Source of the DNA: Burhinus oedicnemus
Taxonomy: Eukaryota > Chordata > Aves > Charadriiformes > Burhinidae
Assembly: GCA_008921705.1 (NCBI GenBank)
Contig: VFFE01007081.1
Span: 1,045,011-1,109,010 of the forward strand
Length of the DNA stretch: 64,000 nt
Direction of reading: 5' to 3'
Part shown: positions 12,201 through 23,169 of the stretch, piece after piece
How positions within the stretch are numbered: position 1 is the stretch's first letter
Layout of the letters: each line of letters starts with the position of its first letter
Notes under the pieces: generated by a model
What the model saw: the letters and a program-made list of their open reading frames with translations, nothing else
Told to the model about the DNA's origin: nothing
Databases searched by the model: none
Program-made: the position numbers and the translations under genes

Positions 12201-15200
12201 CCCAGTCGCTTCAATTATTTGCCGCTTTTTGTCCAATTATTTTCTGGTTTTTGTCCAATCGAGTGGCCAAACACAGGTGAAGCAGTGGGGTGGGATCAGG
12301 CTAGGCGTGGCAGCGGGATGGAGGGGGATACAGGACGGGCACGGAGGGATTGCAGGGGTGCTGGGTGCAGGAGATAGAAGTCTGCAGCAGGGGTAGGAGT
12401 GGAGCTGGGGAGCTGGAAGCACTGCAGATACAACTGAGGGTATCGCAGTGTGCGTGAGTGCAGGGCCCCTAAAGGTAGTGACGAGGAGAAGAGGGAATCC
12501 AGAGAACAAAAGTCTGCCTGTAATATTAACTCATCTTGTCTATTTGCTTTGCAGAACTTAGAGTGAATTAAAAGCAATGAGTCAAATGAGATATTTCACA
12601 AGTTATGTTTCCCATAACAAACTGTTTCTAAGGAATGCAATGGAAATATATTTTAAGAGAAACAAGGGAGAAGAGAAAAATTTGAGTGCTAAAACCAAGG
12701 AAGGATAAGTATCGACATTTAAAATGCTCTTTATTTCCAATTCTTTATTCAACTGCTGAACCATTTGCTTTGATAAAATCCACTTGACTAATTGGCATGA
12801 TTTTCTTTGTTTATAACAATGAAAGGTGATCTCAGACTCAGTTAAGAGATGCTTTGTGCTCTGTGGTGATTCCGTGATGAGGTGGACTTGCGGTAGCTAC
12901 TATGCGACTTGCGTTTTTGACGTAGCAAGAATAGGGGAGTATTGTTTCCTCTTAGCTGCTTGGGCAATTTTGAGAGCTAGTGATATCCGATGCCAGATTA
13001 GCAGAGAGGAATGTCTTATGAGCAGATGCAAACAACTATCTCCAAGCATGAAAGGAGTGGGAAAATATATATGGCCCTGGGAAATACTTATGGTCCATGA
13101 CGGGAATACTGGGAAGATACAGAAAGCCAGAGTTATTATGGCCAGAGCAGTCAGGGGTTATCTGACACCGATCTATGGGAACCTAGGCTTTCCTAGGTCC
13201 ATACCGGTGGAATTCCTTGGTCTAGCAAAGTTTGCTGGCATGGTGGCTGCTCTGTTCAGTTGCATAGTGCCCAGAGGGTCTTTGTTTCCCTGAAAGGACT
13301 AACGGAAGACAGTTAGTTAGACAACTAAAATAAATTCTTAACTGAGGAGTTTTCCTGGTATGTGCTTAAATATTTGTTCAATGTATTGAAATATACAATG
13401 TTGTTAAATGCAGAAATAAAATACATTGAGACATTTTACTTAAATTCCTTCATCTCTATTGTTCTCTGAAGACCAGTTTGTAATGTACGTGTGATCCAAT
13501 ATGAATTTAATCAATACAAATTTAATTGCCAGCTTATTGTCATCTGAGACTTTTCTTCAGCATGGGATATTTCAGCATTAAACTTTGCAGCCCAATTCTT
13601 CACAGCTAAGATGCCAGATGAGAAATGCTCTTTAAACGGCTCCTCCAGAAACAGTTGAAAATGCCCAGTGATCATCTCCTGCAACTCCAACTGCACACTC
13701 AAAATGTCAGAACATTTCAGAATGGCTTTCTTCTGTGTTTCTTTTTTTTTTTTTGGTTGCTGTTGGTTTAGGTGCAGCTGAAGCGGTTGTGCTATGTCTG
13801 GACAGAGGAAACCACAGCATTTTTGCAGAGCGGGCAAGCGCCAGGAAGTTGTCTTATATTCTGTTTTGGCATTAACTCCCAAATTCTCCCGTTCACTTTT
13901 CTGATATGATTTTGTTTTAAAGCAATCTCACAAACAACAGGCTTCCTGAGAACTGATAAAGATTTTCTTGCTCTTTTGACTGTAGTAATGCTGTACCGTT
14001 CCAGCTCAGCTTATCAGCACAAATTTGCTCGCCTTCATTAACTGCTAACCTTTCCAAAGATAACAAGGGGAGATGATAGTTTTTCTTTTCTGATGAAAAA
14101 GATTTGTGAGGTCTACCAAGGCCTTGACTTTCTTGTTCTCTAAACGCTTTTTTCTATTTTTCACCTGGTGATTGCTGGCACGTTGGAGAGTGGCTGACAT
14201 TTTGGGCTGAGGAGTACCCCACCCAGCACGAGGACCTGCTGTTATCAATTCACACAGGGCCTCAGCTTATTCTAGAGATTAATCAAATGAATAAGAATAG
14301 TGAGGGTGATTATTACATAAATAGCCAGCTCTCCAGTAAATAACTAAACCATTTATCCTGAGATCTGTTAATTAACTTTATCAAGAGTGGAAGATGAATA
14401 AACACCTAAGTATCTAGGTGCCAGTAAAATAACAGTTTTTGCTTATAATAATATGAATCCTCTATGAATCCCCACCTACATTTTTGACTCTGAAGAAAAG
14501 CCTCTTAAGAGTTTTGCATTTCTCCCTTGGCTTTGCCCTCGTGCCTGACCTTTGAGCAGACACGCAACAGCTGATGGGAATTCAGAGCTCCCTGTTTGCA
14601 AATCCTCTTCTGTAGGATGTCGTTTCAAGCCCATCTAGTTCACAAAACTCCTAAGTCACCCTACATGTGGGTGTCTGAAATTGTCTGTCTGCAGTACTGA
14701 ACCAAAGTGGGGGATAGGGCTGACACTCAGGTGTGATCCTGGAGGTGCTCTGACTCAGTTTTGGAGCTTGCCCGAACACCTGCATTGGGCAGAAGAGCTC
14801 TTTAGCCTAGTTTTCTGTGGAGATGAGTCCTGGATGTCTGCAGGTTGGCCAGTGATTCTGCCCATTCTCATTGCCTGGCCAATTTCAGCCAAATTTGCTG
14901 AAAACGTGGAGCTCACAAAAATTATAGTTTCCCTGTGCTTTCAAAAGTTGTCAGCCGGGGAAAGAGGCATTTGTACTGCTGCTGAAGGTACAGCCTACTG
15001 GCAAGGGAAGACAGGTCTAGTTTTCTTTGCATTTGTTCATTTTACTCGTAAGCCAATTAATTAAGAAGGAAGATAGTAAGTCGCAGTAACTTCTCATCTC
15101 CGGTCCTAACGCATGCCTGTCCTTCACAGGGTTGTCGCTCCAAAGTCAAATCCTACAGCTGTGCCCTCTTGCTTTGAAGCATGGGCTGAAAACCAGGCCC
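6260..15200. other. Non-coding stretch, no gene recognised
   Basis: This stretch contains short open frames without recognisable domains, a mixed C8/T9 homopolymer run near 7655-7680, a short CA microsatellite at 10193-10210 and a T-run near 13741-13755. The 155-codon plus-strand frame at 12826-13293 and the 123-codon minus-strand frame at 13511-13882 have no motif I can name. The AT-rich stretches at 7841-7985 and 14265-14430 carry homeodomain-like TAATTA/ATTAA words and could be conserved regulatory DNA. That is only an impression. Confidence 0.6.
10193..10210. repeat. Short CA microsatellite
   Basis: A run of (AC) dinucleotides interrupted by one G, embedded in a wider alternating purine-pyrimidine stretch (TATATATTTACACAC at its left). 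It is short and imperfect, so probably of low mutability. Confidence 0.7.
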
Positions 15201-15205
15201 CTGCA

Positions 15206-16150
15206 GCGGTTGCTCTCTAAGGAGGTTCTCAGCACCGCCGTTAGGTCGTTCCTTTGGATCCAAGTGGCCCCAGGCCCCATTCTCGTCCCCACGAAGTGCA
15301 GCAGCATGGCCTGTGCCTTTGCTTAACTCTCCCGTTTCCTGAGCCCTTATCAGGACAAACGGAGTCCTCAGCTCTTCCCCTTTTTCAGGAGCTGCTCTGA
15401 AAATTGTTTCAGAGTCAGCCGCGCGAGCGAGTCTTCCTGTGGTTTTAGAAACGGCAGCAGTGGAGCAACATTTAATTTGCTGCTTCTGCTTCTTAACCTC
15501 GAAGGAAAAAGGTGGTAACTGTTAATTGCATCGCAGCGTGCGTGTGCTGGAGAGCACAGCAGTTTGCTCTGACTCTTGGTGCCCAGGGGCCAGCCAGCCT
15601 AACCAAACGCAGACCCAAAGCACCGCCTGTGCAAACCTAAGCCCAAACCGCGCTGCAGAATGTCTGTGTTTATTGTTCCTGTGGATTCGGAGGCAAGAAA
15701 TCGTTAACCATCCCTCAGAGCTCCTGACGCTAATGCACACAGATATAAAAGATTGCGGGAATGCTGACACATTCACTGGTGAGGGCAATTACACACTGAA
15801 GACGGTGTATGTGGCAACTCTTTCAAAAAGAGCCTGAAGCTGTCCAGCTTAGGCATGTTGCAAGAAACAGGTTGCAAAATCTGGTTTTGAGGCCCCATTC
15901 TTTTATTTTGAAGTTATGCCAGACCTCAGGGGTTTTGTTTGTTTGGGGGTTTGGTCTTTTTTGTTACCTAACGCTGGCTGCAGGGTGCGCGAGGGAGCGT
16001 GCGTTAGTCTACAGGGGCAGGATTTTGTGTGACAGGCTGCAGGGGTAAGGCTCTGGGGTGAATTCTGCGAGGTTACAAACTCTCACTGTTGCTTCTGCCT
16101 CAGGCTTGACCACGTTCCTCTCTCCCCTTCCCTCCCCCTTTCCCGTCCCT
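15206..16150. promoter_or_regulatory. CpG-enriched block
   Basis: CpG dinucleotides are unusually frequent: I count 17 in 15206-15545. Further ones occur at the GCCCAAACCGCG site near 15650, in the GTGCGCGAGGGAGCG run near 15985-16000 and up to 16145. G+C is only moderately raised, so the CpG excess is not explained by composition alone. No TATA-like element with a matching donor was found. It could be an unmethylated regulatory element or weak promoter on either strand. Confidence 0.27.
16124..16149 (-). other. G-quadruplex motif on the minus strand
   Basis: The plus strand reads as five C-runs. On the minus strand this is GGG-AC-GGG-AAA-GGGGG-A-GGG-AA-GGGG, with loops of 1-3 nt, well within the usual G3+N1-7 definition. 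It lies at the right edge of the CpG-enriched block, a location typical for promoter quadruplexes. Confidence 0.6.
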
Positions 16151-16159
16151 GCTCATCCT

Positions 16160-17180
16160 TTGCCAAGTCTAAAGCTGTCACTGTGAGAGGTAAGAGCTGT
16201 AAAGGTCTGTGCTGCTTTATAGCAGCTTGCAGGGAAGCTGTGATGATGGAAATACAATGAAAATTGGACATATTCTAATTAACCTCAGGAAAATTGCCAT
16301 CAGGAATGCAAAGTATTCCCCTGGAAAAGATGCTTTTAAGTGGCTGATTGTGTGTTTGTCCATGAAGCTTTTATCAGACCACATAAGAGCTTTGGGGAAA
16401 GCTTGTGAGGACTGTTCTTGAATAGGCTTCCATCAGAGAAGGAGGGGTGGGAAGCCAGCTCGGATGCTGAGTGGCAGTCTGTTGCATTTAGGAAATACAG
16501 CGAACAGCCATATAGGAAAGCAAAAGAAATGGAAAAAAACAACAGGGCTCTCTGTTTAGCGGCTCAAAGGCTTAGGGGCACCTCAGCCAGCAGAACCCAG
16601 CAATTCCAGACTGATGAGTCCTTAATCGTCTCACACCGGTGAAAGCTTTTCTGCACCAGACCAAATATCAAATCATATTGCCATGCATAGTGACAGAATC
16701 TGGTAGCTATTTAGGCCAAGCTGCAAAATGAAGATCTCAACCGCACTGGCAGCAGACAATAATAAGGTGCAACCCTGCAGCTTTACTGCTGTTTGTGACT
16801 TTTTCATTAGTAAATTAAAAAAACTGCTTCTGTGTGATTCTGAACGTTCATTTCAAATAGCATTGCAGCGCGGTGTGGGGCATTTTCCTGGATTGCCTTG
16901 CCTGCCGTAGGGCTTGAGATACTTGTATTTAAAATGAGTCTCCCCCTTCCCCCTCACCCTTTTCCAAACCTAGAGTTAATTTGTTCCCACACCTCAGTTT
17001 GTGTGAACAGATGCCTCCATCTCTGAGCTCACAATTGCTGGCTGGGAAGTGATTCAGCTACTAAACAGTTATAAGTGAGCAGGGGAATAATCACTGGGTA
17101 TTGCTGACATCTGAAGAAATAATCTTGTGTTCATGACTTTGCTAGCAAATGAAAAGGGACAAAAATAGAGGCCCAAGCTG
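16160..17180. other. Non-coding stretch, possible conserved element
   Basis: No gene is visible. The segment 16190-16400 (around TGATGATGGAAATACAATG) is AT-rich, free of simple repeats, and contains TAATTA and GGAATG words. It reads like conserved regulatory DNA, but conservation cannot be judged from one sequence. Confidence 0.4.
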
Positions 17181-17272
17181 CCTCAGAGCAGGGCCACATC
17201 TGAAGTCGTCTGCAGTGAGGAGCCAGTGAGCACCCTGGTGCAGACGACTTCAGGTGCTGCCCTGCTCTGAGG
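17181..17272. repeat. Near-perfect 34-nt inverted repeat (long hairpin)
   Basis: The left arm 17181-17214 and the right arm 17239-17272 are reverse complements at 31 of 34 positions. One of the three differences would be a G-U pair in RNA if the plus strand is transcribed. The 24-nt spacer is 17215-17238. Arm ends are sharp: I find no matching complementarity outside them. Such a match cannot be chance in 64 kb, so the two arms share one origin, for example a replication template switch or a palindromic mini-transposon. If transcribed it would fold into a roughly 92-nt hairpin of pre-miRNA size, though more perfectly paired than most miRNA precursors. No known miRNA seed was recognised. Confidence 0.9.
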
Positions 17273-19540
17273 ATGAGCCCTTCTGCGTACACCACTGGAC
17301 CTAAGCAGCTGGACAACGTCTCCATGTGGACAATGCTGCTGACTTTCAGTGCAGGAAGGACACTGAAAGAACAGGGTCAGTTTGGTAGCTATGGGCATTG
17401 CTTCCATGTCTTCCCATCATAGTCTTCTACCTTGCCCCACAGTTCCCAGTTGGGAGGTTTGACTTATAAAGGAGCAGTACTAGCTCCACGGATGTTTGCT
17501 ACCATGGCAAATAGATCGAGCCACCAGGGATATGGGGACGTGGTACCCTGTACCTGGGGGAGGTGTTGCAAAGCACCAAGTGCTGCCTTCAGTGCAGCCA
17601 AGCTCTGCTACAGAAGATGCCATGAAGAAACAAGAATCAACAAACGAAAAATCCCAAACTCGTGGGTTGTAATGAGCCAACGGAGGCTTGCAAACATTTC
17701 TGACTCACTTTATGTTTTTTTTTAAAAATCTCCAGAATAAGCAGTTAGTTTTTGTAGCGTTGAATGGGTTTTGTGCATGCAGTAAATACATTGGATTCAG
17801 TTTTAAATGTTGAGTAGTTCCTAGCTTGAGTAGTTTCTTAGTCAAAGTAGCTGAAATAGCTTTTCACAATTTATTAATCTTTGTAGATGCAGTCTCTTCT
17901 TTTTGATTAAATTGTGTTCAGTTTTATAAATAGAAATTTGGGGATTAAAATCACACACAGGTATTAGAGGAGAAGAATGTCAGTTTGCTGATTCTTTCTA
18001 CGTTGTGTAATCTGAAGTGCAAAAGGATGAATTCAGCGAACAGCCAAAAATAAACCAAAAACTTGTGCCAGAACAGTAGCACCTCTGCAGCATACTGACT
18101 GCTGCCTTGTCTTTTGTATTCTCTCCACTGCAATATTCTGTTAAAAAAATAGACAAGTCCGGTTAATAGTACAGGGGCATTACTCAGAATCTGTGGTCCT
18201 CTCGGGCTGATAAATCTGAATTGCAGAGTCAGTCATCAAAATAAAAATCATAAACAAAGACTGTAGACCTAGCTCCAAATTTCTTTATCTCCATGATGGG
18301 CAAAAGTATGATCCAGCATCATGATCCAGCATCAAAGTACTAAAGTCTGGTGGGACTGGAACCCCACATCTGAACCTCTTCAGACGCGCAGGCCTTAGCT
18401 TTTCTATATACTGTGAGGTGACCACAACTGTGGAAGGAAATTCCAAGATCCGCTCCTGGGTACAGGTGAGACTTTCCAGGTATGGATGTGTTGTATGTTT
18501 AATGAAGGTCAAAAGCCATCATACAGATATTTTGTTAGGCAACAGATGTTAGGACTGACCTGTTCACTGGGCACTTTTTTGCCTTTATATGGAGAAATGG
18601 ATTGGCACAGAAATTAGAGAAGTTATTCTGCTCTACGGGTTCCACAGAAAAATACCCACTGTGTATAGACAATACTGAATATTGCCACTCATATTGCAGA
18701 CAGGTATCTGCACAAGAGCCTATTTTGTATTACAGTAGTAGAAGTCATTGTACTACGACTACTCTGATTTCACTCCTCATGCAAAGCAGCCGGTTGCAGA
18801 TTAGCAGGAGGTCTACAGGGAGTTCTATTTCTGGTTAAAAAGGGTTTATTAGTTTTCAAGTGATAATGATCATGATAAAATCCTAGCTATAATTCATTCA
18901 AGAAAGAGGAACTCTTTCAATGAGTAAAAATTATTACCAGTACCTAAAACCATTGTGACTGCTCACCAGTTTCTTGTTAATGTAAATCAGTATGCAGTGA
19001 TGTCCTGCAAGCCAACTTTAAACAGGTGGGATTGACAGAACTGAATATTGGTAAGAAAAGAGACATGAACACATCTTACCACTATGAACAGGTAGGAGGA
19101 CCACTATAAATATTACCATAGAACGAGGTTTTGAAGAGTAAAGGATTCAAATGCTTTGGCTTGGGAGTTGCTGAGGTGGCTCTGTTACGTTTAAGACAGC
19201 ATTGAAGCTGCTTGGTATAGAAGTGCCCCTAGCAGGAAGGAGTTTTCTGTGAGGAACTAAAAGAGGGTAGTTCAATTAACAAGCATTTAACTCTTTCCTT
19301 CATCCTGTTAAAATGTATAAAATATTATAATTATGAATGAGAGGCATCATATGGTCCATCACAGAAATAAAGATGTTGAGATAGACTCTTCTGATAAAAA
19401 CTGAAATAAAGCTGGGAAAGCAATTAAAAAACAAACTGTGGAACATGAGTCCCTGTTGGTATAGGTATCCCTTGGAAAGAATTGTTTGGATGGTAGTTGT
19501 GACAATGGTGGGTAAAGAAAAACAAAGGTATAATTAAAGA
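17273..19540. other. Non-coding stretch
   Basis: No gene is recognised. There is a perfect 13-bp tandem duplication (ATGATCCAGCATC twice) at 18308-18333. A MIR-like run (TTTCTTTATCTCCATGATGGG, near 18279-18299) precedes it, but it is too short to call. Confidence 0.5.
18308..18333 (+). repeat. 13-bp tandem duplication
   Basis: The unit ATGATCCAGCATC occurs twice head to tail without a mismatch, consistent with a recent slippage duplication. Confidence 0.85.
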
Positions 19541-19546
19541 CCACAG

Positions 19547-19622
19547 CTGGACAAGATTGTCTGGACAGCTGGACACAACAGACTGATCTGGATAAGATGG
19601 ATTTATTTTACCTGGATAAGAT
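19547..19622 (+). repeat. Degenerate CTGGAYA short repeat cluster
   Basis: Five copies of CTGGACA or CTGGATA lie within 76 bp, at 19547, 19561, 19569, 19588 and 19612. Three of them extend to CTGGAYAAGAT. Spacing is irregular (8-24 bp), so this is a decayed minisatellite or chance clustering rather than a regular array. Confidence 0.45.
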
Positions 19623-19940
19623 ATTGGTGAGCTTCAAAGATGTCAGTTTGCACAGTGACCTGGCAGAGAGCTACAGCACAGAGTCATGACAGAAGGGGTA
19701 GGATTCATTTTCAGATTAAAATACCTCAATGTAGATGTCTCTCTGTAAACTGGGTCTCTAAATTCCAAATACGGTCAACGGAAAGTTGGTAAATTCAGGC
19801 AATGAAGCCTGAAGAAATACTCAGATGATCAGATGCAGTTGTCTATTTTAAGATGAGCTGAAATCTCTTTCTAGACTGTTCATGGAGCTACACCAAAGTA
19901 TCTTAACCTGGAGCTAAATCAAATCCAAAATTGCCAAAAT

Positions 19941-20018
19941 AAAGGGAGAAGAGGTAAGAGAGAGAAAAAGAGGGAGATGAGAAAGGAAGGAAGGTAAAAA
20001 GAGAGAGGAAAAGAGGAG
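19941..20018 (+). repeat. 78-nt polypurine tract
   Basis: All bases are A or G except three T residues (19955, 19978, 19995). Long polypurine-polypyrimidine tracts can form triplex (H-DNA) structures and are common low-complexity elements in vertebrate genomes. Confidence 0.85.
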
Positions 20019-20734
20019 CTCCTCATTCTTGTAAGGACTCAGAAAATCCATTAGAGAGAATCCAAAACAATCACCTGTACTCTGTGAATCTGGAGGCATG
20101 GCTGTGGAGCACTGCACCCCTGTGGAACAGACACGACGAGTTCCCCTGCCAGGGGCGATGCCCCATCCCTTCTTCTTAAGGCAGGACAGGAAACAGGTAT
20201 CTCCATGCCACTGTCAGAGTCCTTGGAAGCCTCTGTGGGTACCTGGTCAACCTCTGGGGCACACACTGAATCTTACATGCACAAATGTAGCTGGAAGACC
20301 CACCCCACACCTGGCCCCCACACACTTCTACACGGACCCAGGGTCACTGGTGAATAATACAGAGCAGAATGAGATATATATGTCTTGTGAATAAGTCTGG
20401 GCTGGATTTTATCAAAGTCTGCTATGTATCATTTCCTGCATTCCTGGAAGGAACTCCAGAGCCATTCTCCTGGATCTCTCCTGGACCAGCTGAGGTGCCC
20501 TGCCACAGCTCCAAGCATCACCAGTATCTATCATGTGGTTGTGTGGGCAGAACTGGATACTACCCACTACGTCCTGCTGAACAGACCTCCTTTCCCAGTA
20601 AGCCTGGGTACAAAATCCAGAATTATAGTTATTTTTTTTCCCAACCCTCTAAGTGATTTCATGGGCTGGCAGTCCAGCCTGGATCTTTGAAGTGCCAGCA
20701 CAGAAGACATCCTGAGCAGCATGCTTGTCACAGT

Positions 20735-21085
20735 GACATCATCATTAAGTTTGCAGGTTGCACCAGGCTGGGAAGGACTGTGGATATGCTGGAGAACAGG
20801 ATTAGAAATCAAAATTAATTTGAAAAATGTGGTGAATTGAAGACCCTCTTCACCATGACAGGAGACGTGGAAGAGTAAGGCGGGCTGAGGCAGAAATACA
20901 GGAACACATATGAATTGCATGAGCAGCTTTCCAGGGATGAATTCTGCTAGTGAGTTCAGAGGGTAACAAGCTGACCAGGAGTCAGAAACATCACACTGAA
21001 AAGAAAATAGCATATTTCATGCTGGGGTATACTTACTGGAGCACAGCCTGGAAGACACATGAGGTAACCCTTGGCTGGATTGGCA
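20735..21085 (+). mobile_element. CR1-family LINE fragment, reverse transcriptase C-terminal part
   Basis: Translation from about 20741 gives IIKFAGCTRLGRTVDMLE. This aligns with the CR1 pattern KFADDTKLGG.VDTLEGR, with the family's DD dipeptide mutated. Further right, ACAAGCTGACCAGGAGTCAG and AAGACACATGAGGTAACCCTT match the CR1 segments that encode KLNMSQQC and SREVILPLYSA. In-frame stops and frameshifts show it is dead. The ends are approximate because flanking similarity fades. Confidence 0.72.
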
Positions 21086-23154
21086 GTGGAAGTTCAAGTA
21101 GGATTTACTGAACTTGGCCTCTTTAAGCATCAAAACCCTCCCTCCTGTCCTGTTTGAAAGAGCAAGCCAGATGAAGAGAAAAACTGGTAAATAGATATGA
21201 ATTCTGTGCACAGCAAATAGAACTGAAAAGGGAGAAAGTGAAGGCAGAGAGAGAGTTATTTCCTCATTTGTCATCAAAATGATTATGACAGTTCAATCTA
21301 CCTCCCAGGTTCCCTTTTCCAGTCTGGAAGGAAAAGCAGACTGCTTCCTTTCACATTACCAGATGGAAGCAGCAATATACACATACGAACGTTGGCACAG
21401 TGTCAGTTTTGCCCTACACCCGCTGGAAGGAATTGCAGAAGGCTCATTGACTCCAGTGGAGCAGACCCAGAAGAACAGGTTACCACATAAACCTTTTCCA
21501 ATGTATTTGCAAGCTAGTGTGCATGGCTGCATAGTCAAAGGCTTTCTTCAATGGGATTATTAATTTCAGTCTTCTCTTATTTAATTATTTCATATAAACT
21601 CTCTAACAGCATCTCAGTCAGGGCTCCAAAAACCTCTGCCAAAGCCTTCAGTGAAATCCCTCCTTGGCAGCCACAGCTCTCAGAAATTTGCTTGCCATTT
21701 ACCTTCCCACACTCACCCCTAGCCACCGCCACGGTCCTCGTAATCTCAGAATTTGGCTGTATCTCACAAAGCCCAACACCGTACAAGCCCAAAACTTATC
21801 CCTAATCTTTAAGGTAGCCTTTGTATGCAGTTTCTGCTCTTTATTTTCCGCACTTTTTGTCTCAGCCTTTTAATTTACATATTCTTAGCCCATCCAAGCT
21901 TTGTCATATTAACACAGAATAAAGATTAGACAAGTAAATCTGCCTTGCTTGCATTTTCTGCCAGTTTGGGTCTAGCAAACTTGGTATGATGATATGATAA
22001 TGTTTTAGAATTGGTGATAGTATTATACAGTGATGCCAGCCCCACAGCAAAGGTCTCTATAGCGTGTAAGCTGTAGACACTACTCAGCCATCTGGGGTGG
22101 CAGGAAAGGAACATCTGAAGAAGCAGCAAATCTCATCTTCTGTTTGCAGCCAGCCCACATCAGCCTAGCAATAGCGGGCTGAAAGGCAAATTCTTCTGGA
22201 CTGCTAAGAAATATGTGATAAAGCATCGTTTGCATGAGGATTTAGATTGACTCAGCAGGTCTTGCAGCTCTACTGCTTCCCCACAACAGGATCTTTTTTT
22301 TTTTCACCTTCTGTTTTTCTTAGGAGTTCATCTTTAAAATCTTTTGCATGAAACTAATTGTGGCAAAGTGAATGGTAGACATAAACCTTTCCTGTGGCAA
22401 GAACAAGGATGATACAAATGTGGAAGTAATCTTCCTTATTTAGAAAGGAATGCTCCATCAAGCACATTTTGATTGAAAAATAACGGATCGCTAGCTTAAA
22501 AATCATAATAGAAACAGCTAATGTGCCTGAGCTTGAAGAAGGCTGTGATCAGGACTTTGGAGACCGACACCTAAGATGGATCTCATCAGCATCAGTCCCT
22601 GTTGTGTTGGATCTCTTGGGACCAATAATTGGGTTTTAGCCTCCTGAGACTGGCAGGCTCTGTGTACATAACAACTAAGATTTTTTTTTTTTTTTTTAAT
22701 TTTCTGAAAAGCGACAGCTTCTCTTCCAAATAGCTGAGCTCAGACCCTGCTGCTTTGAGATTGTCTGCAAACCTCAAGGGTCCTGCTTCCATCTGGAAAG
22801 GTAGGCTCTCAGTTCATCAGGCCCAGAAAATCACTTAGAGAGGTAGCAAATTGGGGAGAGCTATGCAAAGCTTTCCAATGCTTTGTGTAATAATGTAAAA
22901 TAATTCAAATATCCTACAGACGTCAGAGCAATATTTAATAAAAGACTCTGCTGTCTCTCAGGTCCATAAGAAAACAGCTGAGGATTTCTTGACTTCAGAA
23001 GTCATACTGAAAATTATTTTTACCCCAGAACCCTCGAAGATGACTTAAAAAACGCCTAACAGCAGCTGTTTTCTGTGAAAAGATATTGGATTTTGGAAAA
23101 ATTTATTGCTTAATTATCTATTATGGAACCCTTCCAACATGGTTATAGCGGGAG

Positions 23155-23169
23155 TCAGCAGATGGCACT
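23155..23169 (+). promoter_or_regulatory. CTCF-like binding motif
   Basis: TCAGCAGATGGCACT matches the CTCF core pattern CCASYAGRKGGCRSY at 14 of 15 positions, differing only in the first base. Motif matches of this quality occur by chance in vertebrate DNA, so occupancy is uncertain. Confidence 0.4.

Noticed and set aside
12826..13293. 155-codon plus-strand open frame
   Set aside because: Length is about what chance predicts for 64 kb; no motif, signal peptide or domain that I can name.
13511..13882. 123-codon minus-strand frame with a lysine run and helix-like C-terminus
   Set aside because: The peptide looks protein-like, but there is no good acceptor (the upstream tract is A-rich), no donor and no polyadenylation signal after the stop.
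20567..21013. 148-codon minus-strand open frame
   Set aside because: It is largely the antisense of the plus-strand CR1 fragment, so it is not an independent gene.
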